From Roseomonas indoligenes (GTDB taxonomy: Bacteria > Pseudomonadota > Alphaproteobacteria > Acetobacterales > Acetobacteraceae), in the NCBI RefSeq assembly GCF_017813365.1, contig NZ_JAGIZA010000001.1, positions 434,001 through 498,000 on the forward strand: 64,000 nt of DNA. Reading direction: 5' to 3'. Below, piece after piece: positions 49,655 through 59,500 of this stretch; position 1 is the stretch's first letter; each line of letters opens with the position of its first letter. The notes under the pieces are model-generated. The model was given only the letters and a program-made list of their open reading frames with translations, was not told where the DNA came from and searched no databases. Position numbers and translations under genes: made by a program.

Positions 49655-50469
49655 GCCGCATCGTCCGGAAGGGTGGCGGGGCCTGCGTCCCTCGCATCGT
49701 CGGCGGGGGGCGGAAAGGCGGGCGGGGCGCGCCGGGCGATGGCCCGCACGGCCGCCAGTTCCGCCTCGCCCGTGCCGCCGGCGCGACGCGCGGCGGCCCA
49801 GGCATCCACCGCCTCGCAGGATTCGGTTAGCGCCGCTTCCACCGCCGCGCGCCCAGCCTCGGACGCATGGGGCGGCACGGCGAACATGGGATGCAGCAGC
49901 ATCAAGCCGCGGGAGAAGGGCAGGGGCACCACCATCCGGTCCCAGGAGCGGAGGCGGATGTGGCGCGTGGTGATCCCGGCATAGGGCAGCACCAGCGCGC
50001 CCGAGACGGCGGCGAGCTGCCCCACACCCGGCGCCGCCACCCGGCGCGGCCCGCGCGGCCCGTCAGGCGTGATGCACACCACGCCGCCGCCGCGCAGGAT
50101 ACGAAGCATCATCCGCAACGCCTGGCTGCCGCCCTTCGAGGTGGAGCCGTGGATCGTGTCCAGGTTGAAGCGCGCCACGACCCTGGCGATGAAGACGCCG
50201 TCCCGGTGCCGGGAGACGAGAACCTGCGGCCGCTTCGGCTGCAGCGGCGGGATCTGCCGGATGATGTCCAGCCAGGGGCGCGGCCCGAGGGCGATCCGCT
50301 CGTGCCAGAAGGAGAGGATGATGTTGCCGGGCTGCGCCCGCATCGCGTCCAGGGCGGCATCGCCGACGAGGGTCCAGCGCGTGGTCCGGTGGACGAGGGC
50401 GATGTAGAGGCCGAGCAGCCACGCCATGGCGGCGAGGAAGCGAGGGTGGCGCGTTAGCCGCTTGAGCAT
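49651..50469 (-). CDS. DUF374 lysophospholipid acyltransferase family protein
   Basis: 272 residues. An N-terminal helix, then the acyltransferase core: ILSFWHERIALGPR, VSRHRDGVFIARVVARFNLD, IHGSTSKGGSQALRMMLRIL and ITPDGPRGPRRVA. This DUF374 group is usually found next to waaA/lpxK and is thought to acylate a lipid A or phospholipid precursor; the true substrate is not settled. The C-terminal about 70 residues are Ala/Pro-rich and variable. Heads the waaA-lpxK transcript. Confidence 0.88.
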   Translation of the reverse strand: MLKRLTRHPRFLAAMAWLLGLYIALVHRTTRWTLVGDAALDAMRAQPGNIILSFWHERIALGPRPWLDIIRQIPPLQPKRPQVLVSRHRDGVFIARVVARFNLDTIHGSTSKGGSQALRMMLRILRGGGVVCITPDGPRGPRRVAAPGVGQLAAVSGALVLPYAGITTRHIRLRSWDRMVVPLPFSRGLMLLHPMFAVPPHASEAGRAAVEAALTESCEAVDAWAAARRAGGTGEAELAAVRAIARRAPPAFPPPADDARDAGPATLPDDAA

Positions 50470-50533
50470 GCGAGGGGGGCCATGGGTCGGCGCGGCCTAG
50501 CATGGGCCGGGTCCGGGGGCCAAATGCGGTAGC

Positions 50534-50962
50534 TTACAGCAGTCCAAGCTCCGCCAGGGCCTGCCGCATCTTCGGCGGCAGGTCCTCGATCCCCTCCACC
50601 CCCACGGCGCCCTCCGCCAGGTCCACCGGCGCCGCCGCCGCCTCCAGGTAGCGCCAGCCCTGGAAGGGCTTCATCGGGCGCGGCTGCACCGGCACCAGCC
50701 CGGGCTGGAGGATGAGGGCGGTGGCCGCCGCGCCGTCCGCCCGCTTCACCGGCTCGATCGCCAGGATGCGTTGGCGCACCCGCAAGACCCCGGCCACCAC
50801 CCAGTAGAGGGAGCCGCCGCCCGCCAGGATCTCCGGCGCTCGCTTCGGGGTCATGCGGGTGACGTGGCGCAGCCCTTCCGGCCCGCGGGCGCGCAGGGCC
50901 TGGCCGCGCTCCATCGCCTCGACGTCCTTTGGCCCGACGGCCAGCTTGATGAGGTGCAGCAC
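50534..50962 (-). CDS. DUF1489 family protein
   Basis: 142 residues: [74 protein letters not shown]. This alphaproteobacterial family is conserved but of unknown role; its compact alpha/beta form suggests a cytosolic RNA- or ligand-binding protein. Upstream of, and on the same strand as, the acyltransferase gene (64 bp gap); divergent from the chemoreceptor gene. Confidence 0.85.
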   Translation of the reverse strand: MLHLIKLAVGPKDVEAMERGQALRARGPEGLRHVTRMTPKRAPEILAGGGSLYWVVAGVLRVRQRILAIEPVKRADGAAATALILQPGLVPVQPRPMKPFQGWRYLEAAAAPVDLAEGAVGVEGIEDLPPKMRQALAELGLL

Positions 50963-51088
50963 GGGGCCGATCTGCGCGCGCCGGCCCCGGCGTGCAAGGG
51001 AGCGGCGGCACGGAGACCGCTTATCCGGTGGTTAGGGATTCGCGCCGATGATCGCGCCACGATCTCAGCCGAGGAGCCAGTCCAGGCC

Positions 51089-53404
51089 ATGCGCGCCTTC
51101 CAGAACCTATCCGTTGCCCGGAAGCTCGGCGCAGGCGCCGGGCTCACCCTCTGCCTTCTCGGCGGCCTGGTCGGCCTCGTCTGGTCTGAGATGCAGGACG
51201 TCGCTCAGCAGCAGGACCGGATGCGCGTGGCGGCGCGCGTGCAGGCCCTGGTGGAGCAGGCCGGCGGCCGCGCCGCCCAGGCCCCGGTGCAGGAGGCCGA
51301 GCTCGGCACCGCCCAGGCCCTTCCCGCCGCGCAAGCGGCGGCCGGGGAGGCCCGCACGGCCCTGGACGCCGCGCGGAAGCTGATCGAGGAGGCCGCGGCC
51401 GACATCGCCCTGCCCGCCGCACGGGAGTCCGCACTGGCCGCCCTGCCGGAGAGCCGCCGCTACGAGGCCGCGATCGCCCACATGCTGGAGGCGCGCAGCC
51501 GCATGATCGAGGCGCGGGACGACCGGCTCTATCGCCTCACCTCCGAGTTCGACCAGGGCATGGAGGCCGTGCTCGGCGCCTTGGAGTTCGAGGTGCCCGA
51601 CCGTGCCCAGGTGGACGAGGTGCGCGGCCGCGTGATGGCCTTCAGCAACGCCGTCAACGAGGCGCGGCTGGCGGTGCAGCGCTTCCTCGTCACGGGGGAG
51701 GAGGCGCAGGCCCGCCGCGTCCGGCGCGCCATCGCGCAGCAGCGGGTGCACCTGCGGGGCGTGCAGGCCTACGACATGACGCCCCGGCTGAAGGACGACG
51801 TGGCGCGGATCGGCGCCGTGGCCGCCGGCCTTGCCGAGGGCTGCGAGACCATCCTCGCCTCCCTCGCCGATGTGACGAAGATCCGGGCGGAGGAGACGGA
51901 GCCCGCCGCGGCCGCCCTGCGCCGCACGCTGGACGCATCCACCCGGCTCCTGCGGGCCGACGCGGCTGAGCGCCGCACGGAGATGGCGGGCGCGCTGGAG
52001 AGCGTGGTGCGCTTCACCCTCTGGATCGGCGCGGCGGTGGCGCTGATCCAGCTTCTCTCCTCCTGGGCCAGCAGCCGGGCCATCGGCGCGCCGCTGCGCC
52101 GGGCGGCGGTGCGCGTGCGCGCCATCGCCTCGGGCGACACCACGCCGGGGGACGCCGCCGAGGCGCGGGACCGTGAGGGCCGCGACGAGACCGGCCGCAT
52201 CGCCACCGCGCTGGAGGATCTGCGCGGCACGGTGGGCCGCGCCTTCGCCCAGGCCCAGATGATCGAGCAGATGCCGCTGGGGCTGATGGCCGCCGACCCC
52301 GCCCTGCGCGTGACCCACGTGAACCTCGAGATGGGTGAGGTCCTGGCCCGGCTGGGCGTGACGGAGCCGGTGGTCGGCCGGGCGCTGGAGGAGCTGCCTC
52401 TGGAAGGCCTGGCTGGACTGCCGGCCAATCTGGCGGATCCTGCCGCGCTGCCGCACCGCGCACGCCTGCGGATCGGGAAGGAGGTGGTGGACCTGCAGGC
52501 CAGCGCCATCACGGACGGCACGGGCGCCTATGCCGGCCCGATGCTCACCTGGCGCCTGGTGACGGAGGAGGCCAGGCTGGCCGATACCTTCGAGGCCGAG
52601 GTGGGCGGCGTGGTCGAGGCCCTGGCCGGGGAGGTGGAGTCGCTCCGCCGTGCCGCCGGCGACGTGCACGACACCGCCGAGCGCTCCGGCCGAGAGGCGG
52701 CGCAGGTGGCCGATGCCGCGGCGCGGGCCAGCGGCGAGGTAGGGGCGGTGGCCGCCGCCGCCGAGGAGATGGCCGCGAGCATCACCGAGATCACCCGGCG
52801 CGTGGCGGAGGCTGCCGAGGTGGCGGCCCAGGCCGTGTCCGAGGCGCGGGCCACCGACGGCACGGTGCGCGGCCTGGCCGAGGGCGCGGCGCGGATCGGG
52901 GATGTGGTGCGGCTGATCGGCGACATCGCCGGGCAGACGAACCTGCTGGCCCTGAACGCGACGATCGAGGCGGCCCGTGCCGGCGAGGCCGGGCGCGGCT
53001 TCGCGGTGGTGGCGAGCGAGGTCAAGACCCTGGCCGCCCAGACCGCGAAGGCGACGGAGGAGATCTCCAGCCAGATCCAGCAGATGCAGGCGGCCACCAC
53101 CGGCGCGGTGGAGGCGATCCGCGGCATCGGCGAGACGGTGGAGCGCACCAGTGGCATCGCGACGGCCATCGCCGCCGCGGTGGAGGAGCAGGGCGCGACG
53201 ACGCGGGAAATCGCCCGCAGCGCCGCCCAGGTGGCCGGGGGCACGGACACGGTGAACCAGGCCATCGCGGGCGTCCGCGCCGCGGCGGAGGAAACGGGCA
53301 GCGCCGCCGGCGGCATGCTCTCCGCCACCGAGGCGCTGGCGGGGCAGACCGCCATCCTGCGGGAGAAGTCCTCGGGCTTCCTGCGGGCCGTGCGCGCCGC
53401 CTGA
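51089..53404 (+). CDS. Methyl-accepting chemotaxis protein
   Basis: 771 residues. TM1 (about 14-33, [19 protein letters not shown]), a long helical periplasmic sensor (about 35-303), TM2 (about 305-325), HAMP (about 325-375), a PAS-like domain (about 385-490, [20 protein letters not shown]) and the signalling hairpin (about 510-771). The CheA/CheW tip is intact: [33 protein letters not shown] in continuation. The ATG at 51089 places TM1 correctly. No che genes nearby; ligand unknown. The sensor lacks a recognised dCache or 4HB signature. Confidence 0.93.
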   Translation: MRAFQNLSVARKLGAGAGLTLCLLGGLVGLVWSEMQDVAQQQDRMRVAARVQALVEQAGGRAAQAPVQEAELGTAQALPAAQAAAGEARTALDAARKLIEEAAADIALPAARESALAALPESRRYEAAIAHMLEARSRMIEARDDRLYRLTSEFDQGMEAVLGALEFEVPDRAQVDEVRGRVMAFSNAVNEARLAVQRFLVTGEEAQARRVRRAIAQQRVHLRGVQAYDMTPRLKDDVARIGAVAAGLAEGCETILASLADVTKIRAEETEPAAAALRRTLDASTRLLRADAAERRTEMAGALESVVRFTLWIGAAVALIQLLSSWASSRAIGAPLRRAAVRVRAIASGDTTPGDAAEARDREGRDETGRIATALEDLRGTVGRAFAQAQMIEQMPLGLMAADPALRVTHVNLEMGEVLARLGVTEPVVGRALEELPLEGLAGLPANLADPAALPHRARLRIGKEVVDLQASAITDGTGAYAGPMLTWRLVTEEARLADTFEAEVGGVVEALAGEVESLRRAAGDVHDTAERSGREAAQVADAAARASGEVGAVAAAAEEMAASITEITRRVAEAAEVAAQAVSEARATDGTVRGLAEGAARIGDVVRLIGDIAGQTNLLALNATIEAARAGEAGRGFAVVASEVKTLAAQTAKATEEISSQIQQMQAATTGAVEAIRGIGETVERTSGIATAIAAAVEEQGATTREIARSAAQVAGGTDTVNQAIAGVRAAAEETGSAAGGMLSATEALAGQTAILREKSSGFLRAVRAA

Positions 53405-53495
53405 TCCGATGGGCGGGTTGCAGGAAGGGGGCGCGCCACCCTATCTGCGGCCCGCCCTTCCCCGCCGGGATGCTGGCGGGGAAGGGGTTTTCTGC

Positions 53496-54500
53496 ATGGC
53501 TCATCGGATCGCAGTCACCGGCGCCACCGGGCAGGTGGGGCGGGAGATCATCAAGACGCTCGCCGAGCGGGAGTTCCCCGTGGCCTCCATGACCGCGCTC
53601 GGCTCCGGGCGATCGGTCGGCGGCTCGCTCTCCTTCGGCGACCAGGACATCAAGGTGGAGGCGGTGGAGCGGCACGACTGGGCCGGGACCGACCTTCTCT
53701 TCCTGGCGCCGGGCACGACCGGCCCCGTCACCCTGGCTCGCAAGGCGGCCGCGGCGGGTTGTGCGGTGGTGGATGCCAGCGGCTTCGCCAATCCGGATGC
53801 GCCGGTGGTGGTGCCGGAGGTGAACCCGGGCGCGCTGACCGGCAATCCACGGATCGTCGCCTCCCCGGTCTCGGGCGCCATCCTGATGGCGATGGCGCTG
53901 CACCCGCTGCAGGCCCTGGCCGGGCTTGTCCGGGTGGTCGCGACCTCGCTCCAGCCCGTCTCCGGCGCGGGACGCGAGGCGATGGACGAGCTGTTCAGCC
54001 AGACCCGCGGCGTCTTTGTGAACGACACGGCCGTGCCGGAGCAATTCCCCAAGCCCATCGCCTTCAACGTCATCCCCCAGGTCGGCGCCTTCGGGGAGGG
54101 CGGGCTGACGGATGAGGAAGAGGCAATGGCGGAGGATGCAGGGCGGCTTCTGGGCGGCGTCGCCGTTTCCGCCACCTGCGTGCGCGTGCCGGTCTTTATC
54201 GGGCAGTGCCTGACGATCCAGGCGACCTTCGATCGGCCGGTGGACGAGGCGGAGGCGCGGGAGGCGATCCGCGGCGCCGCCGGGTTGACCCTTCTCGATC
54301 ACCGGGACGACGGCGGCTACGTCACGCCGCTGGACACGGTGGGGGAGGACCCGGTCTTCGTCTCGCGCATCCGGCCCGATCTTACGGTTCCGAACGGACT
54401 CGCCCTGTGGTGCGCCGGGGATAATCTGCGGAAGGGCGGCGCCCTGAATGCCGTGCAGATCGCTGAGGAGTTGCTGCGGCGCGGCGCGCTACGGGGTTGA
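53496..54500 (+). CDS. Aspartate-semialdehyde dehydrogenase homologue lacking catalytic Cys and His
   Basis: 334 residues, whole-length match to the ASADH family: ITGATGQVGREIIKTLAERE-type nucleotide loop (AVTGATGQVGREI), VVVPEVNPGAL, LQPVSGAGREAMDELFSQTR, IAFNVIPQVGAFGEGGLTDE and CVRVPVFIG, ending NGLALWCAGDNLRKGGALNA. Active enzymes have NCSTIQ with the nucleophile Cys; here the site reads SPVSGAIL with Ser126 in its place. The catalytic His after RVPVxxx is Gln237. So it is probably not an active ASADH despite its overall similarity. Start at 53496 (MAHRIAV). It stands alone upstream of sdhC. Confidence 0.85.
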   Translation: MAHRIAVTGATGQVGREIIKTLAEREFPVASMTALGSGRSVGGSLSFGDQDIKVEAVERHDWAGTDLLFLAPGTTGPVTLARKAAAAGCAVVDASGFANPDAPVVVPEVNPGALTGNPRIVASPVSGAILMAMALHPLQALAGLVRVVATSLQPVSGAGREAMDELFSQTRGVFVNDTAVPEQFPKPIAFNVIPQVGAFGEGGLTDEEEAMAEDAGRLLGGVAVSATCVRVPVFIGQCLTIQATFDRPVDEAEAREAIRGAAGLTLLDHRDDGGYVTPLDTVGEDPVFVSRIRPDLTVPNGLALWCAGDNLRKGGALNAVQIAEELLRRGALRG

Positions 54501-54505
54501 AGTTA

Positions 54506-54527
54506 CAGGGGGATGGCAAATCCCCTG
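54506..54527 (+). terminator. Weak hairpin after the Asd-like gene
   Basis: CAGGGG-G-AT (54506-54514) pairs with ATCCCCTG (54520-54527) with one bulged G and a short loop. It starts 6 bp after the stop codon but has no T run. Confidence 0.35.
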
Positions 54528-54536
54528 CCATTCTAC

Positions 54537-54553
54537 TTGCGACCCCTTCGCAA
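54537..54553. promoter_or_regulatory. Inverted repeat in the sdhC promoter region
   Basis: TTGCGA-CCCCT-TCGCAA, perfect 6-bp arms, 100 bp before the sdhC start. A candidate operator for the sdhCDAB operon; no regulator can be assigned. Confidence 0.3.
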
Positions 54554-54653
54554 CGCCTTGATTTCGTGTGATTGACGCTTCGCGGTGCCGCACCATAAAA
54601 GCTGCCCAGCCCCGCGCGGACCAGTCGCGCCCGGCAGCATTGCAGGACGCCGC

Positions 54654-55103
54654 ATGGCCCATAACCCCGACGCGCGCGAAGCCCTCATGATCGGCACCCG
54701 CACGGACGGCTCGACCGTCCGCCGGCCGCTCTCTCCGCATCTGCAGGTCTATGACATGCTGCAGATGTCGAGCCTCACCTCCATCATGCACCGGATCACC
54801 GGCAGCATCTGGTCCGTGGGCATGATCTTCTTCGTCTGGTGGCTTTCGGCCGCGGCGGCGGGACCCGAGGCCTATGCGACCGTCCAGTGGTTCTTCGGTG
54901 GCTTCATTGGCCTGATCATGCTGTTCGGCCTGTCCGCGGTGGTCTGGTACCACACGCTGAACGGCGTCCGGCACCTCGTCTGGGATGCCGGCTACGGCTA
55001 CGACATTCCCACCACCTACCGGACCGGCTGGGCCACGGCGATCGCCACCGCCGTGATGACGGTCGTGACCTGGATCGTCGCCATCATCGCCTGGGCTTCG
55101 TGA
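54654..55103 (+). CDS. sdhC: Succinate dehydrogenase cytochrome b556 subunit
   Basis: 149 residues, three helices, anchors complex II and binds heme b and quinone. Family marks: RPLSPHLQVYDMLQMSSLTS IMHRITG in continuation (quinone-site Ser/Arg) and WYHTLNGVRHLVWDAGYGYD, whose His is the heme ligand. The start at 54654 (MAHNPDA) gives normal length. Confidence 0.95.
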   Translation: MAHNPDAREALMIGTRTDGSTVRRPLSPHLQVYDMLQMSSLTSIMHRITGSIWSVGMIFFVWWLSAAAAGPEAYATVQWFFGGFIGLIMLFGLSAVVWYHTLNGVRHLVWDAGYGYDIPTTYRTGWATAIATAVMTVVTWIVAIIAWAS

Positions 55104-55131
55104 GCACGGGTTTCGAGAGAGGGGCCCGCCC

Positions 55132-55539
55132 ATGAGCGAGCACATCCCGGCGGTGAACCGCCAGACCAGCATGCAGTCCGGGCTCGGCCGCGTGCGCGGC
55201 TCGGGCTCCGCCCGCAACGGCACCCATCACTGGTGGATGCAGCGCGTCACCTCCATCGCGCTGCTGCCGCTGACGATCTGGCTTGTCTTCTCCCTCGCCG
55301 TCCATGCCGGCGACCCGTGGGAGGTGATGGCCGAGTGGATCGGCCGGCCCTTCAATGCCGTGCTGCTGATCGTCCTGATCGGCATCGGCTTCCACCACAC
55401 GGAGGCCGGGCTGCAGGTGGTGATTGAGGACTACATTCGCCCCGAGCGCCGCGCGATGGTTGCAGGCCTCGTGATCAAGGCCATATGTCTGGTGCTGGGC
55501 CTGCTCTCGGCGCTCGCCGTGGTTCGGCTGGCGGTCTGA
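55132..55539 (+). CDS. sdhD: Succinate dehydrogenase membrane anchor subunit
   Basis: 135 residues, three helices. [39 protein letters not shown], and [20 protein letters not shown] with the second heme-ligand His. Pairs with SdhC. Its stop codon overlaps an ATG that opens the 56-codon frame leading to sdhA. Confidence 0.95.
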   Translation: MSEHIPAVNRQTSMQSGLGRVRGSGSARNGTHHWWMQRVTSIALLPLTIWLVFSLAVHAGDPWEVMAEWIGRPFNAVLLIVLIGIGFHHTEAGLQVVIEDYIRPERRAMVAGLVIKAICLVLGLLSALAVVRLAV

Positions 55540-55709
55540 TGAGCGTGGCGCGGCTCACCTTCCCAAGCCGCGCAGGGGCCCTCCCCATCTCTGCCCGGCG
55601 CCTCCGCGCCCGGTTGTCGCGCCTTTCCGGGCGCAAGAGCTTCAGCGCCCGAAGGGGCGACAGGACATGCGCCGGATCCGGCGCCAGGACGTACGAGAAC
55701 CCGCAATGA
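55539..55709 (+). other. Candidate 56-codon ORF bridging sdhD and sdhA
   Basis: Starts on the sdhD stop (TGATG) and ends on the sdhA start (ATGA), so all three frames would be coupled. The peptide is very basic ([34 protein letters not shown]) with no known domain. No ribosome site precedes it, and the region also folds into GC-rich stem-loops (CGCCCGG/CCGGGCG), so it may just be spacer RNA. Confidence 0.25.
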
Positions 55710-57532
55710 ACGCCATCAGCCAGCCTCCGCGCCCCGGCCTCAACGGCGGCGCCTACCGGATCGTGGACCACACATATGACGTTGTGGTGGTGGGGGCCGG
55801 CGGCGCCGGGCTTCGCGCCACCTTCGGCATGGGCGCGGCGGGGCTGAAGACCGCCTGCATCACGAAGGTCTTCCCCACCCGCTCCCACACGGTCGCCGCC
55901 CAGGGCGGCGTCGGCGCCTCCCTCGGCAACATGGGCGAGGATGACTGGCGCTGGCACATGTACGACACGGTGAAGGGCTCCGACTGGCTCGGGGATCAGG
56001 ACGCCATCGAGTACATGTGCCGCGAGGCCGTGCCGGCGATCATCGAGCTGGAGCACTACGGCGTGCCCTTCTCCCGCACGGAGGACGGCAAGATCTATCA
56101 GCGCCCCTTCGGCGGCCACATGCAGAACTACGGCAAGACGCCGGCCATGCGCGCCTGCGCCGCGGCCGACCGCACGGGCCACGCGATCCTGCACACGCTC
56201 TACCAGCAGTCGCTGAAGCATAACTGCGAGTTCTTCGTCGAATACATCGCCCTCGACCTCATTATGGACGAGGACGGCGCCTGCCGCGGCGTGATGGCCT
56301 GGAACCTCGAGGACGGCTCCATCCACCGCTTCCGCGCCCAGACCACGGTCATGGCGACCGGCGGCTATGGCCGCGCCTACTTCTCCTGCACCTCCGCCCA
56401 CACCTGCACGGGCGATGGAGGCGGCATGGTGCTGCGCGCCGGCCTGCCGCTGCAGGACAACGAGTTCGTGCAGTTCCACCCGACGGGCATCTACGGCTCG
56501 GGCTGCCTCGTGACCGAGGGTGCGCGCGGCGAGGGTGGCTACCTGACGAACTCCGAGGGCGAGCGCTTCATGGAGCGCTATGCCCCGACGGCGAAGGACC
56601 TCGCCTCCCGCGACGTGGTGTCCCGCGCCATGTCCATGGAGATCCGCGAGGGCCGCGGCGTGGGTGAGCACAAGGACCACATCCACCTGCACCTGGAGCA
56701 CCTCGGCGCCGAGCTGCTGCATGAGCGCCTGCCCGGCATTTCCGAGACGGCAAAGATCTTCGCCGGCGTGGACGTGACGAAGGAGCCGATCCCGATGCTC
56801 CCGACCGTCCACTACAACATGGGCGGCATTCCCACGAACATCCACTGCGAGGTGCTGCGCCCGACCGCGACGGACCAGGATGCGACGGTGCCCGGCCTGA
56901 TGGCGGTGGGTGAGGCGGCCTGCGTCTCCGTGCACGGCGCCAATCGCCTCGGCACCAATTCGCTGCTCGACCTCGTGGTGTTCGGCCGCGCCGCGGCGCA
57001 CCGGGCGAAGGAGACGCTCCGCCCCGGCGCCTCCCAGGCGCCGCTGCCGGAAGGCGCGGGCGAGAACGCGATTGCCCGGCTGGACCGGGTGCGCTACGCG
57101 AAGGGCAGCACCTCCGTCGCCGAGCTGCGCGTGAACATGCAGCGCACGATGCAGAACCATGCCGCGGTGTTCCGCACCTCCGACCTCCTGAAGGAGGGCG
57201 TGGAGAAGATGGAGAAGGTCGCTGCCGGCTACAGCGACATCCACATCGCCGACCGCAGCCTGATCTGGAACAGCGACCTCGTCGAGGCGATGGAGCTGGA
57301 CAACCTGATCGGCAACGCGCTGACCACCGTGGTCGGCGCCGAGGCCCGGCACGAGTCCCGCGGCGCCCATGCGCACGAGGACTACCCGGACCGCGATGAC
57401 CAGAACTGGATGAAGCACACGCTGGCCTGGGTGAATGACCAGTACCGCGTGAAGCTCGATTATCGCGACGTGAAGATGCGGACCCTCACCAACGAGGTCC
57501 AGGTCTTCCCGCCCAAGGCACGCGTCTACTAG
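55706..57532 (+). CDS. sdhA: Succinate dehydrogenase flavoprotein subunit
   Basis: 608 residues, oxidises succinate to fumarate. FAD fold [20 protein letters not shown]; covalent-FAD His in [20 protein letters not shown]; active-site stretch [27 protein letters not shown] with Arg, [13 protein letters not shown] and [20 protein letters not shown]. The ATG at 55706 is the family start. Confidence 0.98.
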   Translation: MNAISQPPRPGLNGGAYRIVDHTYDVVVVGAGGAGLRATFGMGAAGLKTACITKVFPTRSHTVAAQGGVGASLGNMGEDDWRWHMYDTVKGSDWLGDQDAIEYMCREAVPAIIELEHYGVPFSRTEDGKIYQRPFGGHMQNYGKTPAMRACAAADRTGHAILHTLYQQSLKHNCEFFVEYIALDLIMDEDGACRGVMAWNLEDGSIHRFRAQTTVMATGGYGRAYFSCTSAHTCTGDGGGMVLRAGLPLQDNEFVQFHPTGIYGSGCLVTEGARGEGGYLTNSEGERFMERYAPTAKDLASRDVVSRAMSMEIREGRGVGEHKDHIHLHLEHLGAELLHERLPGISETAKIFAGVDVTKEPIPMLPTVHYNMGGIPTNIHCEVLRPTATDQDATVPGLMAVGEAACVSVHGANRLGTNSLLDLVVFGRAAAHRAKETLRPGASQAPLPEGAGENAIARLDRVRYAKGSTSVAELRVNMQRTMQNHAAVFRTSDLLKEGVEKMEKVAAGYSDIHIADRSLIWNSDLVEAMELDNLIGNALTTVVGAEARHESRGAHAHEDYPDRDDQNWMKHTLAWVNDQYRVKLDYRDVKMRTLTNEVQVFPPKARVY

Positions 57533-57546
57533 GAAGCCCCGGAACC

Positions 57547-58329
57547 ATGGCGACCTTTACCCTCCCGAAGAACAGCACGGTCCAGCCCGGCCAGGTCTAC
57601 AAGGCCGAGGCCGGGGCGAAGAACGTGCGCTCCTTCAAGATCTACCGCTGGGACCCGGATACCGGGGACAACCCGCGGATGGACACCTACGAGATCGATC
57701 TCGACAAGTGCGGCCCGATGGTCCTGGACGCGCTGATCAAGATCAAGAACGAGGTGGACACCACGCTCACCTTCCGGCGCTCCTGCCGCGAGGGCATCTG
57801 CGGCTCCTGCTCGATGAACATCGACGGGCTGAACACCCTCGCCTGCCTCAAGCCAATCGAGGACGTGCAGGGCGACGTGCGGATCAATCCGCTGCCGCAC
57901 ATGCCCGTGGTGAAGGACCTGGTGCCGGACCTGAGCCAGCTCTACGCGCAGCTCCGCTCCATCGAGCCCTGGCTGAAGGCCGACACGGCCGCCCCGCCGG
58001 ACGAGGAGCGCCGCCAGTCCAAGGAGGAGCGCGCGAAGCTCGACGGGCTGTGGGAGTGCATCCTGTGCTTCTGCTGCTCCACGGCCTGCCCCTCCTACTG
58101 GTGGAACGGCGACCGCTATCTCGGCCCGGCCGTGCTGCTCCAGGCCTATCGCTGGATCGCTGACAGCCGCGACGAGTATCAGGGCGAGCGCCTGGACAAC
58201 CTCCAGGATCCGTTCCGGCTCTATCGCTGCCACACCATCATGAACTGCGCCCGGACCTGCCCGAAGGGGCTGAACCCGGCCGCGGCGATCGGCGAGATCA
58301 AGACGCTGCTGGTCGAGCGCGATCGCTGA
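57547..58329 (+). CDS. sdhB: Succinate dehydrogenase iron-sulfur subunit
   Basis: 260 residues, passes electrons from FAD to quinone. 2Fe-2S Cys in [23 protein letters not shown]; 4Fe-4S in [17 protein letters not shown]; 3Fe-4S in [18 protein letters not shown]. 14 bp after sdhA. The flavoprotein gene begins right at its end. Confidence 0.98.
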   Translation: MATFTLPKNSTVQPGQVYKAEAGAKNVRSFKIYRWDPDTGDNPRMDTYEIDLDKCGPMVLDALIKIKNEVDTTLTFRRSCREGICGSCSMNIDGLNTLACLKPIEDVQGDVRINPLPHMPVVKDLVPDLSQLYAQLRSIEPWLKADTAAPPDEERRQSKEERAKLDGLWECILCFCCSTACPSYWWNGDRYLGPAVLLQAYRWIADSRDEYQGERLDNLQDPFRLYRCHTIMNCARTCPKGLNPAAAIGEIKTLLVERDR

Positions 58330-58330
58330 T

Positions 58331-59500
58331 CTGAGCGCTGCCATCGTCGGCGCCGGCCCCGCGGGGCTGGCGGCGGCGGAACTCCTCTCGGAAGCGGGCA
58401 TTGCGGTCACCGTCCTGGACCGCATGCCGAGCCCCGCGCGCAAGCTCCTCATGGCCGGGCGCGGCGGGCTGAACATCACCCATACTGAGCCTCTGGAAGC
58501 TTTTCTGGCCCGCTTCGGCGTGGCCCGGGGAAGGCTGGAACCCGCCATCCGCGACTTCCCGCCGGAGGCTCTCCGCGCATGGTGCGAGGCCTTGGGGCAG
58601 CCGACCTTCGCCGGCACCAGCGGCCGTGTCTTCCCGCAGGCCATGAAGGCGGCACCGCTGCTACGGGCCTGGCTCGCAAGGCTCGCCGCGCGGGGCGTCA
58701 CGCTACTGTCCCGCCACGAATGGGCCGGCTGGGATGAATCGGGGGCCCTGCTCTTCCAGAGGCCGGATGGCCCGCCGCTCTGCCTCACCCCGGACGCCGC
58801 CTTGCTCGCCATGGGCGGCGCCTCCTGGCCGCGGCTGGGGTCGGACGGTGGCTGGGCGCCGATCCTGGAGGCACGCGGCGTCGCGCTATCCCCTTTCGCG
58901 CCGGCGAATTGCGGCATCCTGATCGGATGGTCTGACCACTTCAGGGATCGATTCGCCGGCACGCCGCTGAAGCGGATCGCCATCACCTTCGGTGGGCGCA
59001 CGGTTCGGGGCGAGGCAATGATCACCGCGCATGGGCTGGAGGGTGGGGCGGTCTACGCCCTCTCCGCCGCCATCCGGGACGCCGTCGCGGCTCAGGGCGA
59101 GGCGCGGGTCACGCTGGACCTGCGCCCTGACCTGTCGCCGGCCGAGGTGACGCGGCGGCTGGATGCCCCGCGGCGGGCGCAGTCCCTCTCCAACCACCTG
59201 CGCCGCCAGCTCGCCCTGACGCCCGCAGCCATCGCGCTGCTGCGCGAAGGGGAGGGCGCCGTGAAGGCGCTGGAACTCCGGGTCGCCGGCGTGTCCGGGC
59301 TGGACCGCGCCATCTCTTCCGCCGGCGGCCTCCGATGGGAGGAGCTGGACGAGGATTACGCGGTCCGCCGCATCCCCGGGCTCTTCGCCGCCGGTGAGAT
59401 GCTGGACTGGGAGGCTCCGACGGGCGGCTACCTTCTCACCGCCTGCCTTGCCACCGGGCGGGCCGCCGCCCGGGGCATGCTGCGGGCCATGGGGCGCTAG
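58331..59500 (+). CDS. TIGR03862-type flavoprotein (BaiN/HI0933 superfamily)
   Basis: About 389 residues. The FAD loop AAIVGAGPAGLAAAELLSEA, then MPSPARKLLMAGRGGLNITH, LLAMGGASWPRLGSDGGW, and C-terminal FAAGEMLDWEAPTGGYLLTA CLATGRAAARGM. Members are flavin oxidoreductases without a known substrate. No ATG, GTG or TTG exists in frame between the stop at 58271 and ATG 58424, yet the FAD loop lies upstream of 58424. CTG at 58331, giving (M)SAAIVGAG, is the likeliest start; it is 1 bp after the sdhB stop, so reinitiation is plausible. The 3' end overlaps the convergent hydrolase gene by 4 bp. Confidence 0.85.
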   Translation: MSAAIVGAGPAGLAAAELLSEAGIAVTVLDRMPSPARKLLMAGRGGLNITHTEPLEAFLARFGVARGRLEPAIRDFPPEALRAWCEALGQPTFAGTSGRVFPQAMKAAPLLRAWLARLAARGVTLLSRHEWAGWDESGALLFQRPDGPPLCLTPDAALLAMGGASWPRLGSDGGWAPILEARGVALSPFAPANCGILIGWSDHFRDRFAGTPLKRIAITFGGRTVRGEAMITAHGLEGGAVYALSAAIRDAVAAQGEARVTLDLRPDLSPAEVTRRLDAPRRAQSLSNHLRRQLALTPAAIALLREGEGAVKALELRVAGVSGLDRAISSAGGLRWEELDEDYAVRRIPGLFAAGEMLDWEAPTGGYLLTACLATGRAAARGMLRAMGR

